This document shows positions 24,471-33,052 of a stretch of 64,000 bases of DNA, piece by piece. Origin of the DNA: Planctomycetota bacterium (GTDB taxonomy: Bacteria; Planctomycetota; Planctomycetia; Gemmatales; Gemmataceae); NCBI GenBank assembly GCA_021413735.1, contig JAIOPV010000178.1, positions 32,456 through 96,455 of the forward strand, given 5' to 3'. Position 1 is the first letter of the stretch. Each line of letters begins with the position of its first letter. The position numbers and the translations under genes were made by a program. The notes below the pieces were generated by a model, which was given only the letters and a program-made list of their open reading frames with translations, had not been told where the DNA came from and did not search any database.

Positions 24471-25997
24471 CTACTGAATCGTGCGGTGCAGTGATTTCCA
24501 CCGTTCCCGATACCGCTCCGGAAACAGTTGCGCGGCCGTGTGGAACGACGCCAACGCACTTCTCACGAGAGGAACATTCGGTGATTGCGGATCGGCTGTC
24601 GCCAGCCGGAAGCGTGCCTGACCGAGTTTCCAGTGCCAGTCCGCGACGTCCGACTTAATGCGAATCGCCGCTTCCCAGTGGTCGATCTCCTCGGCAAGTC
24701 GGCCCTCTTTGTTGCTGATCGCGAACGCGAGATTGACGTGTGCGATCACGTTGTTGTTCGTCACTTTCAGGGCTTGCGTCCACAGTGTTTCGCTGTTGTT
24801 CCACGTCCGAACCTGGAACCACGTCTGTGTCAGACACGCCAGCAGCACGCCGCTGAACAACGCACTCAGAAACGCCCGACCCCAACTGCGATTCAGAAGC
24901 AAATCGCTCAGTCCCCAGACGATCGCGATGAAGATGCCGATCAGCGGAATGTACGTGTAGCGATCCGCCCAGGTGAACGAACCCGCCTGCAACCGCAGAC
25001 TCACCAGCAACAGCGTGCCGAGATACCACAGCCAGCCGACCAACAGATACGGTCTACTTCGCACGAAACACACAGCAAGAAGCGTCAGTACCAGCAACAG
25101 GCCAGTGGCACGAATCGCGTCTTGCGTGGGGTCGTAGATGACATCAATCGGATACAGCACAGCCAGATCGTTCGGCCACACCATCTTTCGCAGATACACG
25201 ACATACGACACCAGCGCGTTCGCAATGCGTTCTCCCGTCGAAGCCTCGCCGCCGATGTGTCTGACGGTGCCGCCGCGCATCACGACCGATGTCCACAGCC
25301 CCGATGCCACAGACAACGCGAACAACGGCAACTTCTCGATGATGAGCCACACCGACACCGGCCTTCGCAGCGGCCACGCGTCCCACAACAGCAGCACGCA
25401 CGGCAACGTCACAACCATCGGCTTCGATAGCAACCCCATCGCGAAGAAGAACATCATCAGGCAGTACGGCTTCCAGTTCGGTTTCCGCACATACCGCAAA
25501 TAGACCAGCATCGTCAGCATCCAGAAGAACGTGCTGAGGACGTCCTTGCGTTCCGTGACCCACGCGACCGATTCGACGTGCAGCGGATGCCACGCGAACA
25601 ACCCCGCGACCACGAAACTTCGCTCGACGGAGCCAGTCGAACTGTGCAGGATGCGGAAGAGCAGCAGCGTGTTCGCGAGATGCAGCAGCAGATTCGTGAG
25701 ATGGAAGCCCCAGGCACGCTGACCGTAGATGTCGTGATCCACGGCGAGCGACAGAAACGTGAGCGGGTGCCAGTGTGCTGAGAGTCGTGTATCCGGCGAG
25801 AAAGCCCAAATGATCGTGTCGATGCACAGACCTGCCTGCACATCGAAATTGTTGGTGACGTAGACGGGGTCGTCGAAGTTGACGAAGTCGCAGGAGAGGG
25901 CTTGCGAGAAGCCGATGAGCGTGCCGAGCGTCAGCACGGCGTAAGCCAGCACGTCGGCTCGAATCGCACGCTTCGGTTTCGGGATGTCTTCAGCCAT
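24471..25997 (-). CDS. TMTC-like membrane glycosyltransferase
   Basis: About 508 residues. Early residues FDDPVYVTNN carry the acidic pair expected of the GT-C fold (here DDP). HWHPLTFLSLAVDH, LTNLLLHLANTLLLF and AWHPLHVESVAWVTERKDVLS are hallmark TMTC segments, and about 11 membrane helices follow. The C-terminal part is TPR-like. Eukaryotic TMTCs are protein O-mannosyltransferases; bacterial relatives are uncharacterised. ATG at 25997 shares a base with the stop of the cupin gene (TGATG), so translation is coupled. A TTG at 26000 is an alternative. Confidence 0.8.
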   Translation of the reverse strand: MAEDIPKPKRAIRADVLAYAVLTLGTLIGFSQALSCDFVNFDDPVYVTNNFDVQAGLCIDTIIWAFSPDTRLSAHWHPLTFLSLAVDHDIYGQRAWGFHLTNLLLHLANTLLLFRILHSSTGSVERSFVVAGLFAWHPLHVESVAWVTERKDVLSTFFWMLTMLVYLRYVRKPNWKPYCLMMFFFAMGLLSKPMVVTLPCVLLLWDAWPLRRPVSVWLIIEKLPLFALSVASGLWTSVVMRGGTVRHIGGEASTGERIANALVSYVVYLRKMVWPNDLAVLYPIDVIYDPTQDAIRATGLLLVLTLLAVCFVRSRPYLLVGWLWYLGTLLLVSLRLQAGSFTWADRYTYIPLIGIFIAIVWGLSDLLLNRSWGRAFLSALFSGVLLACLTQTWFQVRTWNNSETLWTQALKVTNNNVIAHVNLAFAISNKEGRLAEEIDHWEAAIRIKSDVADWHWKLGQARFRLATADPQSPNVPLVRSALASFHTAAQLFPERYRERWKSLHRTIQ

Positions 25998-26491
25998 CAA
26001 TCCAATTGATACGGACTGTCGGGCTTATTTTCGTGGCGAATCTCGTCGACCGGATACTGCTTCAGCCAACCCGCGTAGAGACGGTTCGCGGCGTTGAACA
26101 CGAGTCCGTCCTTGTCGCCGACGTTCTTGTAAGCGTGAACCACACCGGGTGGCACGATCAACGCATACGGTGCGTTCTCGCCGACGTCGCGCTTCTCTTT
26201 GGCTCCGAACGTCGGCGACGTTGGCCGTGCGTCCCACAGGTACATGCGGAACGTCGAGGGACCGCTGAAGCAGAAGTAATCGGACTGATCGAAGTGTTCG
26301 TGCGGTCCACGAGCGACGCCGGGCTTCGTCTGCGAGACGTAAGCCATGACCGGGTGGAAGTCCGGGTCGATGAGGTCATTGCGGAACAGCTCGACGAGCC
26401 AACCGCGGCTATCGTGAAAGAACTTCAGCGGAATCCAGATCGCATCGTGGATCGGTCCGCGTTCGGCGTACTTCGGCAATGCAACGTTCAT
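25997..26491 (-). CDS. dTDP-4-dehydrorhamnose 3,5-epimerase-like cupin
   Basis: 164 residues. The RmlC-like pattern is present: FFHDSRGWLVELFRND, QTKPGVARGPHEHFDQSDYFCF and IVPPGVVHAYKNVGD. The full RmlC family epimerises a dTDP-sugar; here the usual N-terminal region is short and the substrate unknown. Coupled to the TMTC-like gene, which fits a glycan role. Confidence 0.85.
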   Translation of the reverse strand: MNVALPKYAERGPIHDAIWIPLKFFHDSRGWLVELFRNDLIDPDFHPVMAYVSQTKPGVARGPHEHFDQSDYFCFSGPSTFRMYLWDARPTSPTFGAKEKRDVGENAPYALIVPPGVVHAYKNVGDKDGLVFNAANRLYAGWLKQYPVDEIRHENKPDSPYQLD

Positions 26492-26551
26492 GGGGTTTCC
26501 TTTCCTCTGCCCGCCATTCTCAACTTCTCCGAAAAGGAATCAACTCCAACT

Positions 26552-26578
26552 CGCAGCGCTACGCCGCAAGCGGCGAGA
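26552..26578. repeat. family G half-element
   Basis: CGCTACGCCGCAAGCGGCGA, abutting the stop of the monooxygenase gene. Confidence 0.6.
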
Positions 26579-27721
26579 TTACACTTCGACGCCGATGAGC
26601 TTCTCCGTGTGGCGCATCGATAGCCCACCCAACAATCCGAACATCCGATCGCGGAACCAGCACTTCAACGGGTTCTCGTACGCCAAGATCTTCCCCACCT
26701 TCCACGACTCATTCGTGATCTGTGCCGTGCGGTCGAAACGCGACTGCTCATACGCCGACAAGCCAGCCTCCGCCGTCTCCGCTTCCTTCAGGCACTTCGC
26801 CAGAACATACCCGCTCTCAATCGCCTGACACGCCCCCTGGCCCAAGTTCGGCGTCGTCGGATGAGCGGAATCGCCGAGCAACGCCACCCGGCCATCGGTC
26901 CACTTACGAACGGGAACGCGGTCAATGATGTCGTTGCGGAGGATCGCTGCGTCGGGGGTTGCTTCCACCGCAGCAGGAAACGCCGGCCACCAGTTACCGA
27001 ACAGTTTCAGGAGATCGGCCTTGTGGCCACCCGGACCCGCGACGCCATCGGGCGGCACATTTTGGGTCGCGAACCAGTACGTTCGACCGCCGCCAATCGG
27101 AAGCATTCCCACCTGCGAACCGCGACCCATTGCCAACACCGTTACCCCCACCGGAACCTCGGGGCGGTCGATCAGAGCCACGCCCCTCCACGCGGTGTAA
27201 CCCGCATAACGCGGTTGCTCCGGGCCGAGGAGTTGGTTTCGCACCAGCGACTTGATGCCGTCGGCGCCCACGAGAATCTGACCGCGAACGTCGTCGCCTT
27301 CCGCGAACAGCGCGTTCGCTCCTTTTCCGTCGCGGTTGTACGCGACGCACGTCATGCCGTACTGGATGTGCTCGCGACCCAACGCATCAGCGAGTTTCGC
27401 CTGCAAGTCGGCCCGGTGAATGCCGATACACGGTGCCCCAAGACGTTGGCCCAGAGCGCCGAAGTCCGCACGAATCAGCAACTTACCCCGCCACGACCGC
27501 ACTTCGCTCGTCTTGATCGGAGCCGCCGCCGCTTCGACCGCTTCCCCGGCGCCGAGTTTCCGTAACACTTTGACAGCATTGGTCCAGAGCGTGATCCCAG
27601 CCCCGACTTCGCGCAGTTCCGGGGCACGTTCGCACACGGAAACATCCCAGCCCGTTTGCTTCAGGGCGATGGCTGCGGTGAGCCCGCCAATTCCCGCGCC
27701 AATAACCACCGCCCGCGGCAT
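26579..27721 (-). CDS. FAD-dependent monooxygenase (class A, UbiH/salicylate hydroxylase-like)
   Basis: 380 residues. The Rossmann motif GAGIGGL is at residues 8-14, the conserved DG motif in VGADGIKSLVRNQL, and the second FAD motif GDSAHPTTPNLGQGACQAIE near residues 285-305. These define the PHBH-type flavin hydroxylases (zeaxanthin epoxidase, salicylate hydroxylase and others). The substrate is unknown. Monocistronic; upstream lies a family C repeat. Confidence 0.88.
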   Translation of the reverse strand: MPRAVVIGAGIGGLTAAIALKQTGWDVSVCERAPELREVGAGITLWTNAVKVLRKLGAGEAVEAAAAPIKTSEVRSWRGKLLIRADFGALGQRLGAPCIGIHRADLQAKLADALGREHIQYGMTCVAYNRDGKGANALFAEGDDVRGQILVGADGIKSLVRNQLLGPEQPRYAGYTAWRGVALIDRPEVPVGVTVLAMGRGSQVGMLPIGGGRTYWFATQNVPPDGVAGPGGHKADLLKLFGNWWPAFPAAVEATPDAAILRNDIIDRVPVRKWTDGRVALLGDSAHPTTPNLGQGACQAIESGYVLAKCLKEAETAEAGLSAYEQSRFDRTAQITNESWKVGKILAYENPLKCWFRDRMFGLLGGLSMRHTEKLIGVEV

Positions 27722-27765
27722 AACGTATCTCCGGAAAACCAGTTGCGAACAGTGAAGAACCTAAC

Positions 27766-27860
27766 CCCCAACCCCTTCCCTGGAAAGGAAGGGGAGCAAG
27801 AACACTGGTTGTTTTAAGCCCCTCTCCCCTTGGGGGAGGGGTTTGGGGAGGGGTTTTTCG
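27766..27860. repeat. CCCCTCCCC inverted repeat (family C)
   Basis: CCCCAACCCCTTCCCTGGAA plus CCCCTCTCCCCTTGGGGGAGGGG. It resembles the element at 4538. Confidence 0.75.
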
Positions 27861-27962
27861 TTTCTGCCCAAAATGCCGACACAAACAGAGCGAATAACTG
27901 GAATAGGGGCGGCAGGAGGGCGGAAGCCCAAACCAAGCAATTATCAACGTGAGGTGCGTCCG

Positions 27963-28772
27963 ATGCTCAAGAAACTCATCATCGTCGGGGTCTGTGGAGT
28001 CGTCGCGGTGTCTGCGGTCAAGAACATGAAAGTCGGCTCGTACCTCAGGTCCGAAATCGAGCACATGCGGGCTGAAGCCGAATCGCGAATCCCACCCGAG
28101 CGAGAAATCGCCCGTCTTCGCAACGAAGTCAAACTCCTCGACAAAGACATCATGACGGTCGTCACGCAACTCGCCAAGGAGCGGGTCGAAGTGGCACAGC
28201 TCCGTGAGAAGTCTGACGACATGCGAGCGAAGCAAAGTCGTGATAAGGAACTGCTCCACGCTCGCGCCACGGCGATCAAGGCCGCCACCGAGCAAGTCAC
28301 GTTCGGCGACCGAACCCTGAGCGTGATCGAAGCGAAGGCCGAACTCGAAGAAGGCGTTCGCCGCTTCACCGCCAACCAGAAGTCGATGGAAGCGATCGAC
28401 GGGGCAGTGAGCAGCCGTGAGAAGGTGAAGCTCGGCCTTGAAAAGCAACTCGACGCGATGAAGAACCAGAAGGGCGAACTTTCCGCCGCGATTGACGCTC
28501 TGGAAGCGGAACTCACCGCTCTGAAACTTCAGCAGATGGAGAGCAAGTACCAGACCGACGAGACTCGCCTCGCGAAGATCAAGGAAGACATTCGGGCGCT
28601 GAAGACGAAGTTCGCAATTGATCGCGAAAAGCTCGCTCTGATGCCAACGGTGTTCGAATCAGCCCCGACGAAGGCAGCCTCGGCCAAGACGGTCGATGAC
28701 ATCATGGCACCGCTGACGACGAAGCCAGCCACGCCGACGAAGGGCGAACCGAAGATGCCGACCGCTGAGTAA
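27963..28772 (+). CDS. membrane-anchored coiled-coil protein
   Basis: 269 residues. A short N-terminal membrane helix (KLIIVGVCGVVAVSAV) precedes a highly charged region with heptads over about residues 25-220 (EIARLRNEVKLLDKDIMTVV; LEKQLDAMKNQKGELSAAIDALEAEL). Family not recognised. GAGG about 10 bases before ATG supports the start. A strong hairpin at 28947-28976 may terminate it and the convergent peptidase gene. Confidence 0.75.
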   Translation: MLKKLIIVGVCGVVAVSAVKNMKVGSYLRSEIEHMRAEAESRIPPEREIARLRNEVKLLDKDIMTVVTQLAKERVEVAQLREKSDDMRAKQSRDKELLHARATAIKAATEQVTFGDRTLSVIEAKAELEEGVRRFTANQKSMEAIDGAVSSREKVKLGLEKQLDAMKNQKGELSAAIDALEAELTALKLQQMESKYQTDETRLAKIKEDIRALKTKFAIDREKLALMPTVFESAPTKAASAKTVDDIMAPLTTKPATPTKGEPKMPTAE

Positions 28773-28789
28773 TCGGGCCTGCCGTTTTT

Positions 28790-28940
28790 GCCCTCTCCCC
28801 TTGCGGGATTTTTTGCTTCAGGCAGCGAGGCTTTGCGAGCGGGTGAGGGGTAAGCCTGCCGAGATGTTGCAGTTTCACCCCTCACCCGGCCGCGAAGCGC
28901 GGCCACCCTCTCCCGCAAGGGGAGAGGGGAAAGACCAAAA
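28790..28940. repeat. family C inverted repeat, long form
   Basis: CCCTCTCCCCTTGCGGG... and CCCTCTCCCGCAAGGGGAGA arms enclose GAGGCTTTGCGAGCGGGTGA and its complement. Almost the same sequence is at 37640-37782. Confidence 0.8.
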
Positions 28941-28946
28941 CCCAAA

Positions 28947-28976
28947 GAGAAGCCCGGCGTTTTCGCCGGGCTTCTC
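28947..28976. terminator. bidirectional terminator hairpin
   Basis: A perfect 13-base stem, GAGAAGCCCGGCG / CGCCGGGCTTCTC, with a TTTT loop lies between two convergent genes. Confidence 0.75.
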
Positions 28977-28979
28977 GCG

Positions 28980-29384
28980 TTAGTCCCCGAACGGATTCGG
29001 GTTGTCGTCGAATTGTTCGAGATCGCGGTCGGACCAGCCGAAGTGATGCGCGATCTCGTGAATCACCGTCTTGCGGATCTCGATGCGAAGTTCCTTCGGC
29101 TCCGGGAAGTCTTCCTCCAGCGGGAACTTGAAGATCAGGATGCGGCTCGGGTTCTCCAACATTTCCGCCGCGGCGACACCATCCATCGGCATGAAGTAGC
29201 CGTAGAGCGAGTCCCCCTCTGCAATCTCCTCGTCGGTAAACCCAGCTTCACGCAGGAAATCGTCGGTCGGTGCCTCCTCGACGTCGATGACGACGTTATC
29301 GAGGTGCTGCTTGATGACCTCGGGTAGCGAGTCGATCGCTTCGCCGACAATCGCCATGAATCGCTTCATCGACATGCGTTTCAT
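28980..29384 (-). CDS. zincin-like metallopeptidase (PF06262-type)
   Basis: 134 residues. The zinc site is HEIAHHFG (HExxH plus third ligand), near the C-terminus. The preceding RKTVIHEIAHH is typical of small bacterial 'zincin_1' proteins. Several ATGs in a row (29384, 29375, 29369) could start it and none has a clear SD. Substrate unknown. Confidence 0.8.
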   Translation of the reverse strand: MKRMSMKRFMAIVGEAIDSLPEVIKQHLDNVVIDVEEAPTDDFLREAGFTDEEIAEGDSLYGYFMPMDGVAAAEMLENPSRILIFKFPLEEDFPEPKELRIEIRKTVIHEIAHHFGWSDRDLEQFDDNPNPFGD

Positions 29385-29488
29385 GCTGTCATGCTGGGAC
29401 ACGACGCACCCGCTGTCAACACGACGCAGCACGTAACTTGATTCGCGCCACCAATATGGTAATTAGGAATGCGCTCCGGACCGCCCAC

Positions 29489-29495
29489 AGGAGGG
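29489..29495 (+). promoter_or_regulatory. strong ribosome-binding site
   Basis: AGGAGGG about 7 bases before the GTG at 29503 decides the start of the kinase-WD40 gene. Confidence 0.8.
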
Positions 29496-29502
29496 TCGCC
29501 GC

Positions 29503-31791
29503 GTGACGAAGAGCGACGGTATTCCAACCGATGACACCCTGCGAGCCTTTCAGCAGGGACAACTCTCCGACGAAGAGACTGCGGCAGTCGTGCGTTGGTT
29601 GAACGCGAACCCCAACGCCGAAGCACGCCTCCGGCTACTCACGGGGCAGAATGGCGAGTCCGAAGTGCTGATTCTCGGGCCGTCGGGTCCGAGTCAGAAG
29701 AAGTCCGCGGAAGATACCGAACTCTCGCATAGCGTTGTCGTGGGGATGGGCACGAAGTCACCGAACGGGACACGCACGCCAGAATTCATCCGAGAGTATC
29801 AACTCGTCAAACAACTCGGCCAGGGCGGGATGGGCTCGGTTTATCTCGCCCGACATCGCCGACTTCAGCGAGATGTTGCTCTCAAGGTTCTGCCTCCGCA
29901 GTTGGCGACCGATCCGTGGTATCGCGGACGGTTCGAGCGAGAAATGGCAGCCGTCGGGGGACTCGATCACCCCAATCTGGTGCGGGCCTACGATGCGGGC
30001 CTCGAAGGCGAACATCTCTTCCTTTCGATGGAGCTCCTCGAAGGCGAAGACCTCGCGAACCTCGTTTCGCAGAAACAACGCCTGCCCATCGCCGACGCTT
30101 GCGAGGTCATCCGGCAGGCGGCGCTCGGGTTGCACGACGCACACGAACGCGGCCTCGTTCACCGCGACATCAAGCCCGCGAACCTGTTCCTCACGCGGTC
30201 GGGAATCGTGAAGGTCATCGACCTGGGTTTGGCGCGAGTTCTGAGCCACGACGGCCCCCTGGGCGACGGTCTTTCTGCGGCCCAGACGCTTGTTGGCACG
30301 CCTGAATACATGAGTCCAGAACAATGGGAGAGTACCGAAGTCGATCGCCGTGCCGACATCTACGGCCTCGGCTGCACCCTCTACCATCTGCTGACCGGAA
30401 GCCCACCATTCGGAAAGCAATCGGGTGGTGGCTGGACAAAGCTCGCGGTCGCCCACACGATGCACGCGCCGCCTTCGCTGCGGGACAGTCTCCCGGATGC
30501 TCCAAAATCGCTCGCCGATTTGCTGAGCCGACTGCTTGCGAAGGTACCCAACCAACGCCCCGACGACGCAGCAACCGTCGCTGCCGAACTTGCTCCATTC
30601 ACGGCAGGGAACGATCTCGTCGCGGTGATGACTGGCGAAGCGAGTCGCCAAACGCTGACTCGTTCGAACGGAACACGCCGACGTACCGCAGCGGTTGTTC
30701 TGGCGAGCCTGGCGGTTTTGGCTCTCGTTGGCTTCGGCATCTCGCAATTCGCAGGGTCGCCACCATCGCCGACACCGACACCAACTCCAACGTCAGCGGA
30801 GCTAACACCAACACCGGTTCCGCCGAAACCCGTTGACCCGGTGATCCCGACCGGCCCCGTGACGTTGCAAGCCATTCAATCGCTGAAGTTGCACACCGAT
30901 GGCGTCGTGTCCGTCGCGTACTCTCCAAACGGCAAGGTGCTGGCGACTGGGAGCAAGGACAAGACGATCTTGTTGTGGGATACGAAGACCTGGAAAACGC
31001 GACCGCCGCTCGAGGGGCATCGCGGAGAAGTGATTGGTCTGGCGTTCTCACCGGACAGCGAACAGCTGGCTTCCGTGACCAGCGCACGCGATGCATGCGC
31101 GATTCGACTTTGGGATGTCGAGACAGCCAGCGCCAAGAAGACGTTTGGTGAGGAAGTTGATGGCATGTTCGGTGTGGTTTGGTCAGCTGACGGCAGCACT
31201 CTGGCGTGTGCGGGTTGGGGCTCGACCCTGTACATCTGGGATGCGAAGGCAGACAAACCTCGCTTCGTGATCCCTGATGCGATCGACAAGAAATTTGTTC
31301 GCGGTCTGACGATCTCACGAGATGGAAAGCAGATTGTCACGGGTGGCGGCAACGATGGAATCACGCGTGTGTGGGACGCGACCAAGGGCGAGGAGATTCC
31401 AACGGATCGAGCGATGCCACTTGGGATGTGTCCGACGTTTTTGCCGGGCGACAAGGCGGTTGTGGGTTGGATTTTCAGGCATGGTCAGGTGGCGATTTGC
31501 GATCTCCCGTCCGGGAAGATTCGACAGACCTGGAAGGCTCATCCGAAGTTCATCGAGGGCTTGGCGGTGTCTGCGGATGGTCGGTTCATTGCGAGCGCTG
31601 GACACGCTGGAGATGTGATTGTCTGGTCAACGACGGATTACAAAGAGGTGGCGTCGGTGGCGAGCGCTCATCGGGGTCGCGTTGCGACGGCAGCGTTTTC
31701 GCCAGACGGCACACAGTTGGCGACCGGTGGGTTTGATGATTGGGCGGTGCAGATCTGGGAACTGCCAGCGGTTTGCCACACGCGTAAGTGA
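29503..31791 (+). CDS. Ser/Thr protein kinase with WD40 repeats
   Basis: 762 residues. A helical N-terminus (1-90) is followed by the kinase domain, about residues 98-365: GQGGMGSVY loop, K128 in VALKVL, HRD at 220-222 within VHRDIKPANLFL, DLG at 240-242, and GTPEYMSPE. A membrane helix is near 395-416, then a Pro/Thr-rich linker, and a WD40 propeller from about 455 to the end (VVSVAYSPNGKVLATGSKDKTILLWD). The kinase thus faces the cytoplasm and the propeller probably the other side. It converges on the MoxR gene of the cassette, with a hairpin between. Confidence 0.92.
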   Translation: MTKSDGIPTDDTLRAFQQGQLSDEETAAVVRWLNANPNAEARLRLLTGQNGESEVLILGPSGPSQKKSAEDTELSHSVVVGMGTKSPNGTRTPEFIREYQLVKQLGQGGMGSVYLARHRRLQRDVALKVLPPQLATDPWYRGRFEREMAAVGGLDHPNLVRAYDAGLEGEHLFLSMELLEGEDLANLVSQKQRLPIADACEVIRQAALGLHDAHERGLVHRDIKPANLFLTRSGIVKVIDLGLARVLSHDGPLGDGLSAAQTLVGTPEYMSPEQWESTEVDRRADIYGLGCTLYHLLTGSPPFGKQSGGGWTKLAVAHTMHAPPSLRDSLPDAPKSLADLLSRLLAKVPNQRPDDAATVAAELAPFTAGNDLVAVMTGEASRQTLTRSNGTRRRTAAVVLASLAVLALVGFGISQFAGSPPSPTPTPTPTSAELTPTPVPPKPVDPVIPTGPVTLQAIQSLKLHTDGVVSVAYSPNGKVLATGSKDKTILLWDTKTWKTRPPLEGHRGEVIGLAFSPDSEQLASVTSARDACAIRLWDVETASAKKTFGEEVDGMFGVVWSADGSTLACAGWGSTLYIWDAKADKPRFVIPDAIDKKFVRGLTISRDGKQIVTGGGNDGITRVWDATKGEEIPTDRAMPLGMCPTFLPGDKAVVGWIFRHGQVAICDLPSGKIRQTWKAHPKFIEGLAVSADGRFIASAGHAGDVIVWSTTDYKEVASVASAHRGRVATAAFSPDGTQLATGGFDDWAVQIWELPAVCHTRK

Positions 31792-31797
31792 TCGGCT

Positions 31798-31860
31798 GGT
31801 CCGAGACCGAGCGCCAAGCGAGGGCACACATTGCCCTCGCTTGGCGCTCGGCCTCGGACC
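31798..31860. repeat. CCGAGCGCCAAGCGAGGGC inverted repeat (family I)
   Basis: GGTCCGAGACCGAGCGCCAA and the complementary TTGGCGCTCGGCCTCGGACC are within one long hairpin (29-base arms). It lies between the kinase-WD40 gene and the MoxR gene, so it can act as a bidirectional terminator. The second copy is at 55880. Confidence 0.85.
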
Positions 31861-31879
31861 AACCACTTTGAAGCGACGA

Positions 31880-32950
31880 TCACGAATCCCCCAGATACTC
31901 CGGTACCTTCGTGCGCAGGTGTTCGATCTCCTGGTGCGACTCCCCAAGGTACGCGAGCAAACGCAGGTCGTCCTTGCTGACCGTTCCGCCTGAGAACAAC
32001 CACGCCCGGACCCGAAACAGCTTGTAGAGCTTCACGAGCTTTCGATCGCTGATGAAGATCTTGTCTTCCCGCACAAGCGTTTTCACGAGCCGTTGATATT
32101 CGCGGAACACTTCTTGTGGGAAGAACAGTTGCCGATCGTTGTGTTCCTCGCCGCGACCACCGCTCGGTTCCTTCCGGGCGAACAGATACGTCAGGTAGCG
32201 GTTCGCCTTGAGGAAATCGTCGAGGGTGGCGTGTCCTTCGATCCACGGCTTCTGGTTCAACCCCTTGTACGCTTCGCCTTGTAGTCCCGAGTCGATCAGT
32301 TCCGTGAAGTAGTCATCCTGAACGGAACGACTCAGCACCTTCAGCACGAAGCGGTCTTTCAACGCCGCGAGTTCGCCCTGCTCGGGAATTTCGTTGGTGG
32401 CGGCGAACATCACCCGCAGCGGCACCGGCTCTGGCTTGCCTTCCTGGTAGAACTTCTTCTCGTTGATGATCGTCAGCAGGATGTTCAAGATCGCGGAGTT
32501 CGACTTGAAGATTTCATCGAGGAACACCAGCTTCGCGGTCGGCAGTTTGCCTTCCTTCTTGCGGATGTAGCGACCATCGCGAAGTTCCTTGATGTCGATG
32601 GCCCCGATGATTTCGCTCGGCTCCGTGAAGCGTGTGAGCATGTATTCGAAGTAATCGACCTGCTCGATTCCGAGCGCATCCTTGAACTTCAGCACGAGGT
32701 CGGACTTCGCGGTTCCGGGTGGACCGACAAGCAGCAACGGTTCCTGTGCGACGGCTGCCACGCACATCAAGTCGATGATTTCTTGCTTCTGGACGAAGAA
32801 GCGACCGAGCGATTCGCGGAACCGGTTGATGCGTTTGCGAACGGTGTCGGCTTCCGATTGGAGGTCGGCGAGCGAAAGCTCTTCGGGATTGATCTTGGCT
32901 GCGGGCGGCATATCGGATTCCGTGGCCTTTGGTGTCCGGGTCGGTGCCAT
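31880..32950 (-). CDS. MoxR family AAA+ ATPase
   Basis: 356 residues. Walker A GPPGTAKS is at residues 76-83, Walker B LVFLDE at 141-146, the family's RFTEPSEIIGAID segment lies between, and sensor 1 is FAATNEIPE. MoxR proteins act with vWA partners as chaperone-like remodelling systems. It is the last gene of the seven-gene minus-strand cassette, 102 bases after the Ig-repeat membrane protein. An alternative ATG is at 32911. Confidence 0.92.
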   Translation of the reverse strand: MAPTRTPKATESDMPPAAKINPEELSLADLQSEADTVRKRINRFRESLGRFFVQKQEIIDLMCVAAVAQEPLLLVGPPGTAKSDLVLKFKDALGIEQVDYFEYMLTRFTEPSEIIGAIDIKELRDGRYIRKKEGKLPTAKLVFLDEIFKSNSAILNILLTIINEKKFYQEGKPEPVPLRVMFAATNEIPEQGELAALKDRFVLKVLSRSVQDDYFTELIDSGLQGEAYKGLNQKPWIEGHATLDDFLKANRYLTYLFARKEPSGGRGEEHNDRQLFFPQEVFREYQRLVKTLVREDKIFISDRKLVKLYKLFRVRAWLFSGGTVSKDDLRLLAYLGESHQEIEHLRTKVPEYLGDS

Positions 32951-33052
32951 ATGAGTGTTGGTAGCCGTGTCGTGTTGTGGAAGAGTAACGGGTAATGAGA
33001 GGATTCTAAAGGGTTACGGCACGGGTGGGAATCTCGGGGGACACGAAAGCCA

